NCBI GenBank assembly: GCA_951799405.1
Contig: OX637337.1
Location: 3,100,001 to 3,164,000 of the forward strand
DNA: 64,000 nt
Direction: 5' to 3'
Origin: Agapetus fuscipes
Taxonomy: Eukaryota; Arthropoda; Insecta; Trichoptera; Glossosomatidae
The notes under the pieces were generated by a model, which was given only the letters and a program-made list of their open reading frames with translations, had not been told where the DNA came from and did no database searches. Positions 11,401-26,400 of this stretch are shown here, one piece after another (within the stretch, counting starts at the first letter, position 1; each line of letters starts with the position of its first letter). Made by a program: the position numbers and the translations under genes.

Positions 11401-14400
11401 TTTTGGACCACTGAAATTTTTTACTGGTTTCAGTGGACCCCCTGCTGTATCAAAAGGACCCCCGTCGAGCCTCCCGTGGACACTTGAGAATCACTGCTGT
11501 AGTGACCAAACTTTCATGATTGAAATATATTTGAAACTATTGAAATAAATCCACGCTTTTACTTTAAAAGAGCCCAAAACCATAACAAAATGTTACACAA
11601 CAAGAAAATATAGCAGACCTGGTCTAATACGAGCAGTAGGAACTCGGCATTGCTGCATGCATCGTCGGGAGAGTCCATCTTGGTGGGGTTCAGCTCAGCT
11701 GACTGTTTGCTCTCCATCAGCTTTTGTACTGTCTCCGACACCGCAGCCTACATGATGAAAAAGATAACAAGAAAGAAATCTTAAAATCATACTCAACAAT
11801 GAATACAGTTCATTGGATTTAGTAACGGATTTTATAATTGGATTTTATAAGAATAGAATCTACAAAATGGACACATAGTGGTGGAGCCAAGTTTGATTCC
11901 ATCAAATAAGATAGACAGTTGCTGGACTTATAAACTTCTAAAATTATTTCGCGTGGATGAGCATGCTGCTGACACCAAATCTGCCAGTCACAGGCCATCA
12001 GGTGTAGAATTAATGTAAAAGGACTCACCAATAATCATGATATGTTCTGCTTTTTTTAAATGTACTTCACAACTAGATAAAACCAGCAACAAACTATATT
12101 TTTTTAAAGAATCCTGAAGACTCCCTAGATTTCAGAGACTCTACGGGTAAATGACACTTGTTGTAGTGCCGCAGAGGTGTTGGTGATGTGGCGGTTGATG
12201 TCCTGAACCTTTGTTGCAGGGCTGTTGGCTGCGTAGTGTTGCATTGCGTTGGCTTGTACATGGGGAACAAGATATGACGTTATTGATTACCTGCAGGAAG
12301 TTGTTGCACTCTGCCTTCATGTAGATGTCCATGAGAGTGGTGCAGAGGGAGGTGGCACGGAACAGGGTGGGAGTGTCGGCCTCTCTGGCAACTTCTGCCT
12401 GAAGCAGCTCTCTCAGTAGCTCTGGAGCGCGATTCTCAGCACGAAACACCCGTAACAAACCTGAAAGTTGACAATCATTTCTCTAATGTAATAATGCTCT
12501 TTGCGTAGTTAAAACCTACACAATTCTTTATATCGTTACGATGTTTTTGAGTTCAATTTATACAAACTTTGAGCTTATTTTACAGAATTTACTTTAGGAT
12601 TGACTCACGTTTGGTTCACAGTTAATCTTTTGAGATAGTATCTCGCTCAACGGCTTAGGTAGTAATCCTCCTTCAAACCACTGCAATCTGTGCAGTTGAA
12701 GTGGGGGTTTCCCAGCTCCTGACCCCTCAGGTACTCAGTTCTTGTGAAGGCTGAGTTAATTTTGCGGGTATTTTATTTTGGGGTTTGAAATAAACACCAA
12801 AACGGGAAATCATTTCTGACACTAATCTAATCTAAGTTGCAAATATATGTAACATTAAAGATTCACATTACATGCATTTTCACAAGCAGACACGTATAAG
12901 TTCACGCTTAAACTCTGCCGCATATGGACCTACAATATAAAAACCCGAATCTCGGTGGAATACAAGCCCTCTACCAACTGAGCTATCCACCGGAACAGCC
13001 AATACAAGGAATGTTCAATCCATAATAGTACCTGTAGCCAGAGGCATCCTGTCTCCATGACAGAGCTCAGCCAGAGTTCTGACGACTAGAAGTCCAGGCT
13101 CCAAGATCAGCTGCAGCAGGGGACTGTACTCTTCACTGGGCATCACAAGGTCATGCATGTATCTGAAAACAACGGACAATTATCACATTTCCAAATATGA
13201 TGATGAGTTGGTGATTTCTTTATAGCGCTGTTTCGTGATGTAGTCCCTCCAAGGGCGTTTATGCAAATGATGTCATAAATTTGCTTATCTTCAAGGCATT
13301 TCGGAACTCTCCACGGTCCTCTAGCTCTCTCACATGATGAGGCAGGTAGTTCCAGGCTAGAGGATCAGCAATTGCAAATGCCCGCTCTCCAAGAACTGTG
13401 TTTACTCTTCTGATCGGCTCTTCAATACGTGACTCAGCTCCGGTTTCTGCCGAGAGTAGTGTGAGGTTATTTTGCCAAAAATCTGTAGACGCATTTAACT
13501 TCTTTCTCTCGCAGAAGTTTTGACTAAATTAAAAATGACAACACTACCACATTCACTATACAGCTGAAACCTTACTCCCAGCGACTTTCTTGTTCCAGGA
13601 ATGGAGAAAAATTGAAAGGAAAGCCATTCAACACACTTCGAACGGTTCAAGCACTTTGACTATCATTTCCGACACATAGATTAATAACAGACAATAGATT
13701 TATTTAAATAAATATTTCTTAGCTTAACAGAAACGTAAGCCTCTGTCTTAGCTGATTCTCACTCAGGTGAAAGATATCAACAGAAGAGATCTCATTGAGC
13801 ATAGCCATTGCACTCCGTAAAGTCATAACCTAAGGTACATTAGTTCTGTATCTTAGCAGAAACAATAGTCAATGCTCGAGTCAAGTCTACGAAGACGTAC
13901 TTTCACCCTTCAGGCTTTCAAGGAGTCTATGAACAATGGAAAAAACGCTGCCAGTGCAGTGTTGATATCCAAGGATAATTTAAGACTTTTTGAAGAAGGG
14001 TTCGCTGTACAAAAATGGAACATCATACCTGAAACCTCTCCAATCTCTTAGTAACCGTTTTTGGATGCCACTATTAACATCTTAAAGCATGTGATTTCCA
14101 TAATGGTAAACTTCGCAATTGTAAGTTTATTATTTTATTTGCGTTTAAAGTTGCAAAGCTATAGTTCAAAAAACACACCGATTCTTTATTTGACATCCAC
14201 AATCTATTTTTACCTTGTTCTCAATCTGATAGATCCCCATTCCCCGATAGGAGTAATCCCTGACAGAGGATACCATTCTTCCACTTCCTCTCCGTTTGCA
14301 AGGGTGGACAGGTCAACAGTCAACTCTGCCATCTGTGGATGACAGTAAAGCAATCAAATTGTAAGCATTTTTGGAGTAAAACCTTTGAAAAGGAATAGCA

Positions 14401-17400
14401 AAACATTGTACGTAAACAATAATAAAAATAAAGTTATATTTTGTCAATTATCTGCCATAATACAGCAAGTAAAGTAAAGAATGGATAACTTTAAAGAATA
14501 GAAGTTATCGGCTTTCACAGCCGATGGTTGAGAACTGCTTTTCAGGATCTGTTGCCGTTGTCTTTTGGAGCTGGAGCTTCCGGACGTTTTGCTCCTATAT
14601 GCCATGGGCTTCTTCATTGTGATGATAAAATGATATATTTTTTTTTATTTTTTTTTTTTAAGAAATCCTGTGCGGGAGACTCCCTAGATTCTAAAGACTC
14701 TAGGGGTCTATGACACTTGTTGTAGTGCCGCAGAGGTGTACGAGCTTGGTCGTCGCTACAAAGCGCCATTACTCAAGCAAGACCCAGTTGCTGTAAGGCT
14801 GGATGGACCTTTTGGTGACCGGTCATTGGTAGAGGTTTATGAATTTTTCAACCCAGCGAAGAGCACATTCGAAATATAAATGGTATATTTTTGTGCTCCG
14901 CCGGGATCCGAATCCACAACCTTCCATTTACGAGTCCGAAGTGTTGCCACTACGGACTACGGACCGGTCCAAGATGCCAACGACACGCGGTGTACCTGAG
15001 CGGTTACCCATCCAAGTACTGTCCACGCCCAATGTTGCTTAACTTCGGTGATCTATGGGAACCGGTGCTTTCAACATGGTAACGTCGTTGACAAGATATG
15101 ATGTTTTTTAGCTTTGGTAGCTCACTATAAGTATGAACTCATTTAGTAATTTACCTCAGAATCCTTCCCTCTTTTTCCTTTATTGTGCACAATTAGAGTG
15201 AATGAGACAACATCTGGAGGGACGTCACTGAAAAGTACAAAAAATCCCAGGTTAGATAATCATTATTCATTCACAAAATATGGCAAATGACTAGAAAACG
15301 CTTGTTAACCTGCAACGCAAGGTCTTTGAGTCATGCGTGCTTCCATCTATGGCTTGGAAACAAAGAGGCTCACTCAGTATAGCGCCAACAGACTGAGGAC
15401 ATGTCAAAGAGCCATTGAAAGGAGGATAATGGGAATCAGTCTCAGGGAAAGGGTTCCAAACCAGGAGATCTGTAGACGCACTGGTGTTACTGATGTCATA
15501 CAGCGAGTGGCCTGCTTAAAGTGGCTCTGGGTTGATCACGTTGCAAGGCAAGACCATGACAGGCGGCCAAATAGGATCGTCCAATGGCGACCCAGGATGT
15601 CCAAGCGGAGAGCGGGGAGATCCCAACTGAGGTGACTGGATGACATCAAGAGAACTGCAGGCGGAGGATAGTGAACACAGCAGCCGATAGAGAAATGGAG
15701 AGGATTGGAGGAGGCCTACGCCCAGGAGTAGACTGAGACAGGGTGGACTGAGAAAGGCATTATGGACTTACTCCAGCACAAACTCCTCATCCCACAGAGG
15801 GTCGGGACCGCTCTTGAGCCGGGTCCTCGCCACCTTGACCTGGTTGAGCTGCAGCGAGCAGTAGGGCTGCGGCACCAGCTTGTAGGGAAGGCGGTGGGCG
15901 TCCAGGACATGCAGCGTCAGGCAGCGGAGGGAGCGGAGTCCTCGAACCTGTAACCACAACAGAAAGATCAATAGGAGATTTAGTCTGTTGATACTTAAGA
16001 GTTGCTCTCCGGGATCTGTTGACACACACAGTGACTTCACAGATTCCTTAACATCATCATCACGCTGAAGAAGGCCATCGTAGACATGGGCGAAACGCCC
16101 GGAAGTTCCAGCTCCTACAGACCACAGCAATAGATTCCAGAAAGCAACTCTCTAGCATCAGATGTATTACAAGACCTCTCGGACTCGTAAATGGAAGGTT
16201 GTGAGTCCAAATCCCAGCGGAGCACAAAAAATATGCTGTTTATATTTTCAACAATGCTCTTTGCTGGGTTGAAAAATTCATATATCTTTACCAAAGACTG
16301 GTCACCAAAGGTCCATCCAGCCTTACAGTAACTGGATCTTGCTTGAGAACTGGCGCTTTCTATAGCGACGACCAAGCTCGCAGAGGGCTTTTGAGGTGTG
16401 ATTCACACAAAAACAGCCCTCATCAAATAAATCATCCTTAATATTATTATTATTCACGCTGAAGAAGCCCATAGTAGACATGGGTGAAACGTCCGGAAGC
16501 TCCAGCTCCTACTGAGCATGGCAACAGATTCCAGAAAGCGACTTTCCAGCTTCAGATGTAATACAGTGTATGTTTGGCCATGACATCAACATCTTGCACT
16601 TTTTAAATTAAATATGTGAGCAGCACGCTAACCTTGCACTGCGCCCTGTTGAGCTGCGGCACACACAGAGGCTTGAGAGCATTCACCCACTCCTGGCAGG
16701 AGTCAGCTGTCGGCGCCGAGAGGTAAGACACGTTGGAGAGACAGGGCAGCGCTCGCTCCACCATCTGGAGACAGTTCGGGCGCTCCCAGAGAGAGTCATG
16801 AACCTGGGAATACACAAAGTGATTAACAATTTGATTTTGGATGGCATTGCATTGTATCCAGCCGCCATTCTAGTCAGGAGTGGTTCTGCCCTTGCACACT
16901 ACTTTCATCTCTTCGACATTCATCACTCTATGAATGCTCTTCTCTTTTTTCTTGTACAGTCTTCATACTGATGTCATAATGCAACATGCCCTAACATAGA
17001 GTATAACCTTCATCAACTTTACAATCCTGGACATATTTCCTCTGAATTCACTATTTTTAGATATCCAAAAAGATTTTTTTCCAACGTGTCAATGAATGTG
17101 ACAGAGAAAACAATAGTTTAAACTATTTCAGTCCTCGCTTGTCCAATGCTGAATGTAGGTTTCACCACCCTCTCTACAGTGTTTGTAGTATCTACTGAAT
17201 CTGTAAAAAATAACTAAAAGAGAAATAAAAATAAAATACAACAGAAGAAATTAGAACTAAATTTGACTACTAAGTTAAAGCCCCTTGGAGCAATAACTGG
17301 CGAACTTTAAATAAAATGGGCATAAATTACCTGATATAGATAAGCGCAAGCCAGATCAATCAATCCTTTAGGTTTGGTTCGCTTCGGAGAATCATAAAAG

Positions 17401-20400
17401 TACAGCAGAGTGTCAGATCCTTCCACGAGGAGGACGAAGTACAGCAGCTTCCACTTCTTGGCCTGCTTCTCTGACTTCTTGTGCAAGTATCCCTGGTGCT
17501 TGATGCCCTTGATCTTCTTCAGCCCTATCTGGTCGCGGCATTCCCGAAGTGTTGCGTAGATCTTCTCCGCCGCCGCTCCCTGCGCTGACATTTGCGAAGT
17601 GCCAGGATCTGCAGGATGACCTTCAGACACCAGCTAGAAGGAAACAAATAAAACAAACAGTTTATTTTGCAGCACTGGTCGAAGATTAACCAACTTACAC
17701 ATCGAATAGGAGTTTCAGGATACTGGAGAGTCGCTTTCAAGGATTTTATGCTAATTTTACTTTTTTGGCGCTTTTCAACTTTTGGTGCTTTTCAACTGAT
17801 AAACATATACATGTAGAAGCACGATAGTTCGATGAAATATCCCACAGTTTTGCATACATAGTAAACAGATGTCGCTGCTCCACAACACAACACATGCGTC
17901 GAGTGCCATCAATTTTCATATTTAAAACCCAAGTGTACCCACAGGTTTTATCAACATCATCTTCATCATTGCACTTTCACGTTGAAGAAGCCCATCTTAG
18001 ACATGAGCGAAACGTCCGGAAGCTCCACCGCAGTTTTACAGAGGTAGTTTAGCCATGAAATGGTGAGGAAATATCCTTTATTTTCTATTTTACCAGATTG
18101 ACCCACAGCAACACGTGACAGTGTACAGTTAGTTTTTTTTAAGACAATCTAAAGGTCTATAACACTAGTTGGAGTGCCGCAGGGTGTGAGCATTGGTGAG
18201 CAGGCGGTTGATGTCCTGATCCTTTATGGCAAGGGTGCTAGCTGAGTTGTGTTGTGTGTTGCATTGCCTGTGTTTTTATACACTAAAAGGATGTGGCGGT
18301 TGATATTTATTTTTAATAAAACAATGATAAATTGAGGTGGGAACGCAGGTGCCAGTAACTCATTCTATAAACGGGCAGTTTGGCAAAGGAATAAGTCATG
18401 AAAACACCAAGTTCTCATCGTTTTGATGTTGACTGCAAAAATGTCTTTCTACAAGATGCCCTTGTTGTGACAAAAGGAGGAGGTATAAGTGAGGATATTT
18501 CATCAGTACACTGTTATAGATAGAAGAGGCTGAGCAGTCCTTCTATGCTCAAGTGAATGTAGGTTGGCTGTGAGAGTAGGGTCATTAATAAGCTTCACTT
18601 CTCTCTTTTGCACAGAATCAAGTTTATCATCAATAATCTAAGTTTCAAAGATATATCACATTTAAAAATCAAGTACAAAAAATAATGTTATATTTGATTA
18701 CTTACAGGTCTAATGAGAGTGTGCCCCTCCACGATCTGCTCCTTGCGGTATCTGTTGATGACGGCGTCCAGGCACTCAAACGTCCTGCCCCCCATCAGGT
18801 AGCGCACGCCCTTCTTCTCGATGCGGAACCGCTGGATCTGGTTGTTGATGTGGAAGAACAGCGAGTAGTCCCCGGGAGAGTTGTCTGACGGCCGGACCAG
18901 AAAACTGCCGGGGCCCGCTGTGACAGTCAGAGGAGATAACAGATAAGTACAGGGTGAGACGTGTTCCATGCAGTTGTAAAAAATTAGCCGGGTAGAAAAC
19001 TGTGACATCTCCCCACAATGTTTGGTGGCTGAATTTTGATTTTGCTTGCTATGGACACTACAGTGGAGCCGCTGAGAGAATGAATTTCTGACAGGTGGTA
19101 ATAGTATGAACGATGTAACTTTGCAGAATTTACAATAATTTTAAACCGAATAAAAAATGACATTCTAACGCATAAATTATCTTTAAAAATAAATCATCAT
19201 GTTAAATGGAAATATTTGTTATAATTTTGGGTCAAATGGAAAGTTAAATAAATTAGAAAACAACATATTTTTTTAACTGTCAGAAATTCATTCTCTCAGC
19301 GGCTCCACTGTAGTCCCCTAGACTTGTGGCGTCACCCTACCGGCTTGCCAACCAAATATGTTTTTGTGTTTCCTGTATCCAGCCGCTGTTCGGCAAGGCG
19401 TGGCCAGTACCTCCGCAGGTATGTCTTCACTTTGCTCTGTCTTTGCACACTACTTTCATTTCCTCTACATCACTGTCTTCATGCATGCAGTTCTCTTTAT
19501 TTTTGTCGGTCTTCTAACCAAACAGGCTAAGAACAATGTCCACATAGACCTGTGACATCTAATCTAATCTAAGTTGCAAAGATATGTTACATTGGAGATT
19601 CACATTACATGCATTCCCACAACCAGACACGTACAAGTTCGCGCTTGCACATGCCTCATGTGAACCTTTAACATAAAAACAAAATCTCAAATGGACATAC
19701 ACCCTGCAACTCTTGCCGTCCTTCCCTGAAACAGGGGTGACATTGTCAAAGTGAACAATTTTAACAGCATGGGTGGTCAGCCGCATACCAACCTATAAGT
19801 CAATGAACATCTAATCTAATCTAAGCTGCAAGGATATATACCATTTAAGATTTATATTAAACGCATTCCCACAAGCAGACATGTATAATTTCGCGCTAAC
19901 ACATGCCGCATGTGGACATACATTATAAGAACCCATCTCAAATGAACATAAGCCCTGCAACTCTTGCCGTCCTTCCCTGAGACAGGGGTGACATTGGCAA
20001 AGTGAACCATTTTTTCACAGTATAGGTGGTCAGCCGCATACCAACCTATAAGTCAAGGAACATAAACGACGAATTACATTTTATAAATGACGAGTGAATT
20101 TAAAAATGATCTAACTCTATTCAATATGTAAATTAAAGCAAATAAGTAAAACGCAAACTCAAATAAGCTGCGCAAATACTGCAACTTCTTACCGCGTTGC
20201 CTCGAAAGAATTGCATGAACTGGGACACCCCCACATCAACAGAAGTGACTGGCGTTTGACCGGCCCCCTAACCTATGAAAAATAAATAGGTTCCAAACGC
20301 CATCCGCCATCCTTTCGGGGGCAACGTAGTAAAAAGTTGCGTGCAGTTTGGTTGAATTTACCCTGAACACAAACATTAACATGAAAAAGTAAAGAAAGAG

Positions 20401-23400
20401 TTACTTTTACAATAAAAGATTTTAAATAAAAAATTCTGAAAGGTGTTTCTTCAAGCTGACCCACCCAGTACTAGAGAGATGCATCACATTGAATACAATG
20501 GAGATAGTGTGCAGCGGTTAGTACTATCAATGAATTTGGGTTCACACAGATAACCCTTCCAGCTATTGTACGAATAAGCAATTAAGTGTGTGCCCCTCAT
20601 TCACAAGTTCCTCTCCAGATAACACCAAATGCCTCATCACCTCACATAATACCATTATTGAGCTTGCGATCACTGCTTTTGCTACTTTCTCTGCGTTTAC
20701 ATACAAAATATACTTTGATAGCGACACTCATCGAAGCAGGAGTGAGTACTTACTCTGTGATTCAGTTTGTGTATGCACACATATCTTGAAACAATTAAAG
20801 TAACTACGTAAGTATACAAATACTTACAGGCTTCGTCAAACAGGAAGCATTTTTAATGCATGTCAAGATGGCAGCGTTAAAACACCGAACATTGTGTACT
20901 TTGTATTTGATGATGATGATGATTTTTATAGCGCCGTTTCGTGACTACTGTCACTGCAAGGGCGCTTTCAGGCTTGACGCGGCAGTGAAGAAATGGGTCT
21001 TCATTACCTTCTTGAAGCTCTCGATCCCTTCCTTGGCGCGCACTTCAGGAGGCAGCTGGTTCCAGGTGGACGGTCCCGCAACGGCGAAAGCGCGGTCTCC
21101 GAACACTGTACTTCTTTTCCTGTATTGAGTGCTGACAGATGTAAGAGCACTGTCGGCAGATCGCAGAGTGAGCCCCCTCTCGCTCAGACTCCTCGGTAGT
21201 ATAAGCTCCTGCAAGTACTCTGGCGCCACTCCATGCAGCGCTTTGTGTACGGTGAGGCCCAGCTTAAATTTAATCCTTTCTGGGATCCTCAACCAGTGAA
21301 GCTTCTGCGGGAGTGGAGTGATATGGCAGTACTTGCTCTGACCATAAATCAGGCGGGCGCTGGCGTTCATTCATTCATTTAAACGACTTAGACGCTTTTC
21401 GGTCGTTGTCACTGGTCAAGATGTCCAGCGACTTAGATGAAGATAAGGTGTTACTGCTTTACACAATATCTAGCAAAATCTTGTCTTTTTGGAAACATTT
21501 TTATAAGAAGCCTATTGCAAGAACTGGTTTTTTCAAACATATTCACCAATCTTTCAGTAAACACCCAACATCAAAGAAAATTTTGTAATAAAATACAATA
21601 CGACGTCCGAGCTCAGCGACGGATTGTCGCAAACTGGTAGCGCATTTGCTCTGCTTGACGGGTGTAGTCATGTTCAGTAGAAAACCACACTTCAGAAAGT
21701 AGCTCCCAGTGACAACTGCCGACCGTGTAAGCCTAAAACTCCAATTCAAACTAAAAAGTCAGCACTGCATGCTCTTTACACTAGAGAATGAAATGTTTGT
21801 TACCTTTGACTAGCATGTCCACCGCTTCACTCTTGGTGCAATTAGGATGGAACCAGGAGAAGACGGTGTTTGGGTCTATGGACACATCCAGGTCTTCTAC
21901 CAGCTCTCGGAAGATCATGCCTTGCTCACCAGTCCTAGAGGAACACATGGCAACACAATTATACAATCACTTCAACTTGAAAACGTCAACGAAGTGGCTG
22001 AATAAATTTCACAATAAGCAAAATGATTTTGAACGCTGTGATTGACAATCTTTGTTAGAAGTGGTACTAAAGGTAGAATTTAAGAATGGACTGGGATTAA
22101 AACTGTGAGGGAGCTGTTTTGTACTGCCCGAGATAGGAAGGCTTTCTCTAAGTGGTTATTAATATTGTAGAAACCTGACAAAACACGTGAAGCACAAGAC
22201 AATATTAATGTACTTAATATCCTACAAAAGCTTCATAAATGTAAGTATAATACAGTCAGAATAAGTGTGTTTAGACTAATAAATAGTTTAGATTACAGAG
22301 CATATAAAGACAGATATTCTGGGGGCTGAAATAATATTGATTTCATAAATATGTACATGGTAAACATACATTTATTAACAGTGTGTATGGACATTGGACA
22401 GCACATAACAAATTGGCTAATTTATTTGGTGAGGGCCAATTTAGTGTGAATCATACCTCATGTAAATTTGGCTATCAATATGAAAAAGGTCCGCTACAAC
22501 CTAGTCGACCTGGAAGCGACCTTGAAGTTAAAAGTTGTCACAAAACAGAAAAGACACACACCTCCTGAAGACGTCGGATATGACTCTGACGAAATGTAGA
22601 GAAAATCATTCTTCTCTTTCCACGGTAAGTAATATCCATTTTTTTTCATTCCAAACACAGTCACAGAACGTTTTTCAAAAAAATCATCAATACAGAGTGC
22701 TAGCAAAGCAAGATCCAGTTGCTGTAAGCATAGGACAGCGTTTGTAATGCGTTCTTAATATAGCAACATACTCGTATATGTTTCAGTGGCGAAGGGTGCC
22801 ATACAAGCCGATTCCCATCGGTTTCCCGTTTAAAATGAGGCAAAAATGATAAAGAAGTAGACTGCATGGTTTCAATGGGGAAAAATACGTATTGTTTCTT
22901 TGGTTTTAAATGTATTTTTTTACTTTGTGCCTATATTTTTTAACTACTTTGTTACATCATTTTAAAAGGGAAGCTTTTTAAAATGAAGGAAGGTGAGGAT
23001 TTTTACCTGTGTGCGGTGACCCAAAGCCAGCCGTCTCCCATGTCATTGTGAACAAAGAAGATGTCTCCTTTCTGAAAGGTCAGCTCGTCTGTGTCCGGCA
23101 TCTTGGTGTAGGGAAGGATGGCCACCACCCTCTGGAAACGAATCAAATAATTAATGTCTTGTCATTGTCATCATTTGAGGGTGATAGTGCTGACATTTTG
23201 GTTCGGCCGTGCCGTCAGAGGTGCACAAATTTCGGGGACCGTGCTTTTCAGATTGCGGGTCCGGTGGAGTGGAACCGGCTGCCATCCGGAGTGAAGTACC
23301 TCAAGTCTATAGGTGACCGATTATTTAGATTATAGATTATAGATTAAGTATAGATTTCCGGAGCACTTAAGACACACTTTTTTTTAAGTATTATGCGTGA

Positions 23401-26400
23401 TAGGAGAGGGTGACACAAAGGAAAACAGCGCTCTCTTATCTATAATCTATAATAATCTATAATCTAAGTTGCAAGGATATATTCATTTAAAGCTCTCAGA
23501 TGTATGCCCACAAACCAACAAGTGTAGTTCGCGCTTACAAATGCTGAATGTGTACTTACAAATAAAATCCAAACCTCAAATGAATATAAGCCCCACAACT
23601 TTTGCCGACCTTCCCTGAAACAGGGGTGACATTGGCAAAGTGAACCATTTTTTACAGTATGGGTGGTCAGCCTCATACCAACCTATAAGTCAAGGAATAT
23701 GAATAATAAATTACATTTAAATATAAAAAATAACAAAACCTTACAAAGAAATCTTATCATGTGTAAAAATGATATTTTTTTAAAATGAAAAAAGCCTTAT
23801 ATATATTTAAACATAAAGTTATCAACAGGCAGTACCTTCTTGTCATTGACAGGTTCTGGAGGAGGCACGGGCTCCAGGAGTCTTTCCCTCTTGAGGAGAT
23901 CGCTGCAGTGGCTGTAGAAGCCCACAAGGTCACTCAGGGAGTCAAACTGCCGACCTCCTATGTAGTAGTCACCACACACAGCCGTGATCCTGGACGTCAA
24001 CAGAACAATCATTACTACAAAGCATTACTCCGGTCCGTAGTCCAGTGGTAACAGTTCCGATTCGTAAATGGAAGGTAGTGGGATTGAATCCCGGCAGAGC
24101 ACGAAAAATGTTTAATTATTTTAGGTTGAAAAATTAATCTGCCTTTACAAAAGACCGGTCACCATAGGTCCATCCAGCCTGGATGGATTACTGGGTTTTA
24201 CTTGAGAATTGGCAATTTTTGGAGCGACGACCAAGTTTGCAGGGGGCTCTTGAGGTATGATTCACAACAGTGTTCAAAACAAGTAAGAAAACAAATACAT
24301 AAATACCCCAAGTATAAGAAATTGCATGAATTCCCTACGATCGCGTAAGTATAAAATATGCATGAAAACTTAATCACTCACTAGAGGCGCTGTTTTATAT
24401 TCCATACATTTTTATACTTACGTGATTGAGGGTATTTTATGCTTGTGGATGGTTCATAAAAGCAAAGAACACATTATTTAAAAAGTGAAAAGACAAAGTA
24501 AACTATAACAAACCTAAAATGGTTGATCCCAGTCCGTCCCAGATAGCTCAAGACATAAGAGCCCGGTTTCCTATCGCTCTCTCTCACTGAAAACAATAAG
24601 CAAATATTTCAGTTATAAACACAAAGCAATTTCCAAGTACAAAGCGGCTTCTCATTAAGTCTGCAGATGTATCACTTTCTGTTCTTGTGTTGACTCACAG
24701 AATAATGAATGATAATTTAATGGAGATTCCCACGGTCTGTATTTTAACAAGCGTGGGATAATGCGGCAACCAGAGAAAGTGTTGACACAGTCCAAGAAAT
24801 GTGACTGGGATTATTTTCTTATTGTTCACTTGGACAACCTGCATGTAGGTTAAGATGACATTTGAGTGGCATAAAACCAAAGACTGCAATCTAGGTTTTT
24901 TATTCAAAATGTACGGAGTTCTTGCATTTCAGTATATTGATCTCATTTTTTTTTATTCTTACATTGTCACCATTGGTTCTGTACGACACATTTATGAGTT
25001 GATAAAAAAGCTAATGAAGAATTTCAAAACCAGTATCAGTGTTTTGTAATATTTTCCTACAACAAAGGAGTGTAAAACAGAATATTTACTTAGTTTTATT
25101 TCACACTTAAGTACATGTAAAAACTAAGAAAAATTTGAGATGGTTTTTAAACAAAATTGGCATAGTCAAATTATACTGAAAAATTTCTATGCCCGAAAGA
25201 CAAATTGGCTTATATTAAGCATCAGTGTGTTTTATTGCACATACACAAGCCATAACGCAATGCAATTAAGCTACACATATAGTGTAACTTCTTGCCTGCG
25301 TTATCCCCGAAGGGATCGCATGTGGCGTTTCGGGACGTATTTATTTTTACGGGTAAGGGGGCCGGCGTCACACCAACCACTTTCAGTTGAAGTGGGGGTT
25401 TCCCAGCTCTTGGGGGGGCTGGTTCTCATTTCTTGTGAAGGCTGAGTAAACCTTGAGATCGAACCCTTGCTCTTGGCATGGAATGCAAGCATTCTACCAA
25501 TTGAGCTATCGACCTTTTACGAGCTTGGTCATCGTCGCTACAAAGCGCCAATTCTCAAGCAAGACCCAGTTGCTGTAAGGCTGGATGGACCTTAGGTGAC
25601 CGGTCATTGGTAAAGGTTTATGAATTGTTCAACCCAGCGAAGAGCAAATTTGAAAATATAAATGGTATATTTTTTGTGCTCCGCCGGGATTTGAACCCAC
25701 AACCTTCCATTCAGAGCCCAAAATGTTACCACTGAACTACGGATTGGTCAATGAATAGAGAATAATACAACTTTGGCATGTTAAATTAAATAAAAGTACT
25801 CGGTTTTCTATTATTTTGATTGCTCCCTGTAAAAATTAAAAATAAAAGTCCTTTTTTATCTTTTCAGATAAATGGTTACAAAGTGAATACTTTACAATCA
25901 ATAAACAATTTTCAACTTGAAAAATAAGAAAAAGAAAAAAAAATCAAAACATGAATGCTTTTGTTATTAGAGCACAAAAGTGTGCACATACTGTTAGTAT
26001 TAAAGTCATCAAAAAAATTAAATGGATTAAAATTTACAATACATGATTAGACATGTCAGAAATGTTTTATCAAACAGAGTCATCGTCCTCTGAGCTGATT
26101 AATAACAATGGCAGAAGTGTACTTGAATCTTCTTCTTCTTTGTCTCATTACATAAAGGATATTATTGTTGATTCTGCCACGACGATGTCCAGCTTTCACT
26201 TACTTTCTTTGGTGATTGGCAAACCTTGGAGTTTTGTGTATTACACTAAGGCAGGGTTCGGCAATATTTTGAATCGGAAGAGCCAAAATTACAATTGACA
26301 AAATTTAATTATTTTTAGAGAGCCACAAATGTTTTCTTGCCAACAATAAATAGCTAATTGTACATTGAAGCTTTCACGGCCGGTTTTTGTTGACATAACA

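Noticed and set aside
11380..11499. hAT MITE with 8-bp duplication
   Set aside because: The ends look hAT-like, but the flanks do not match over 8 bp; only TA is duplicated, so the superfamily is left open.
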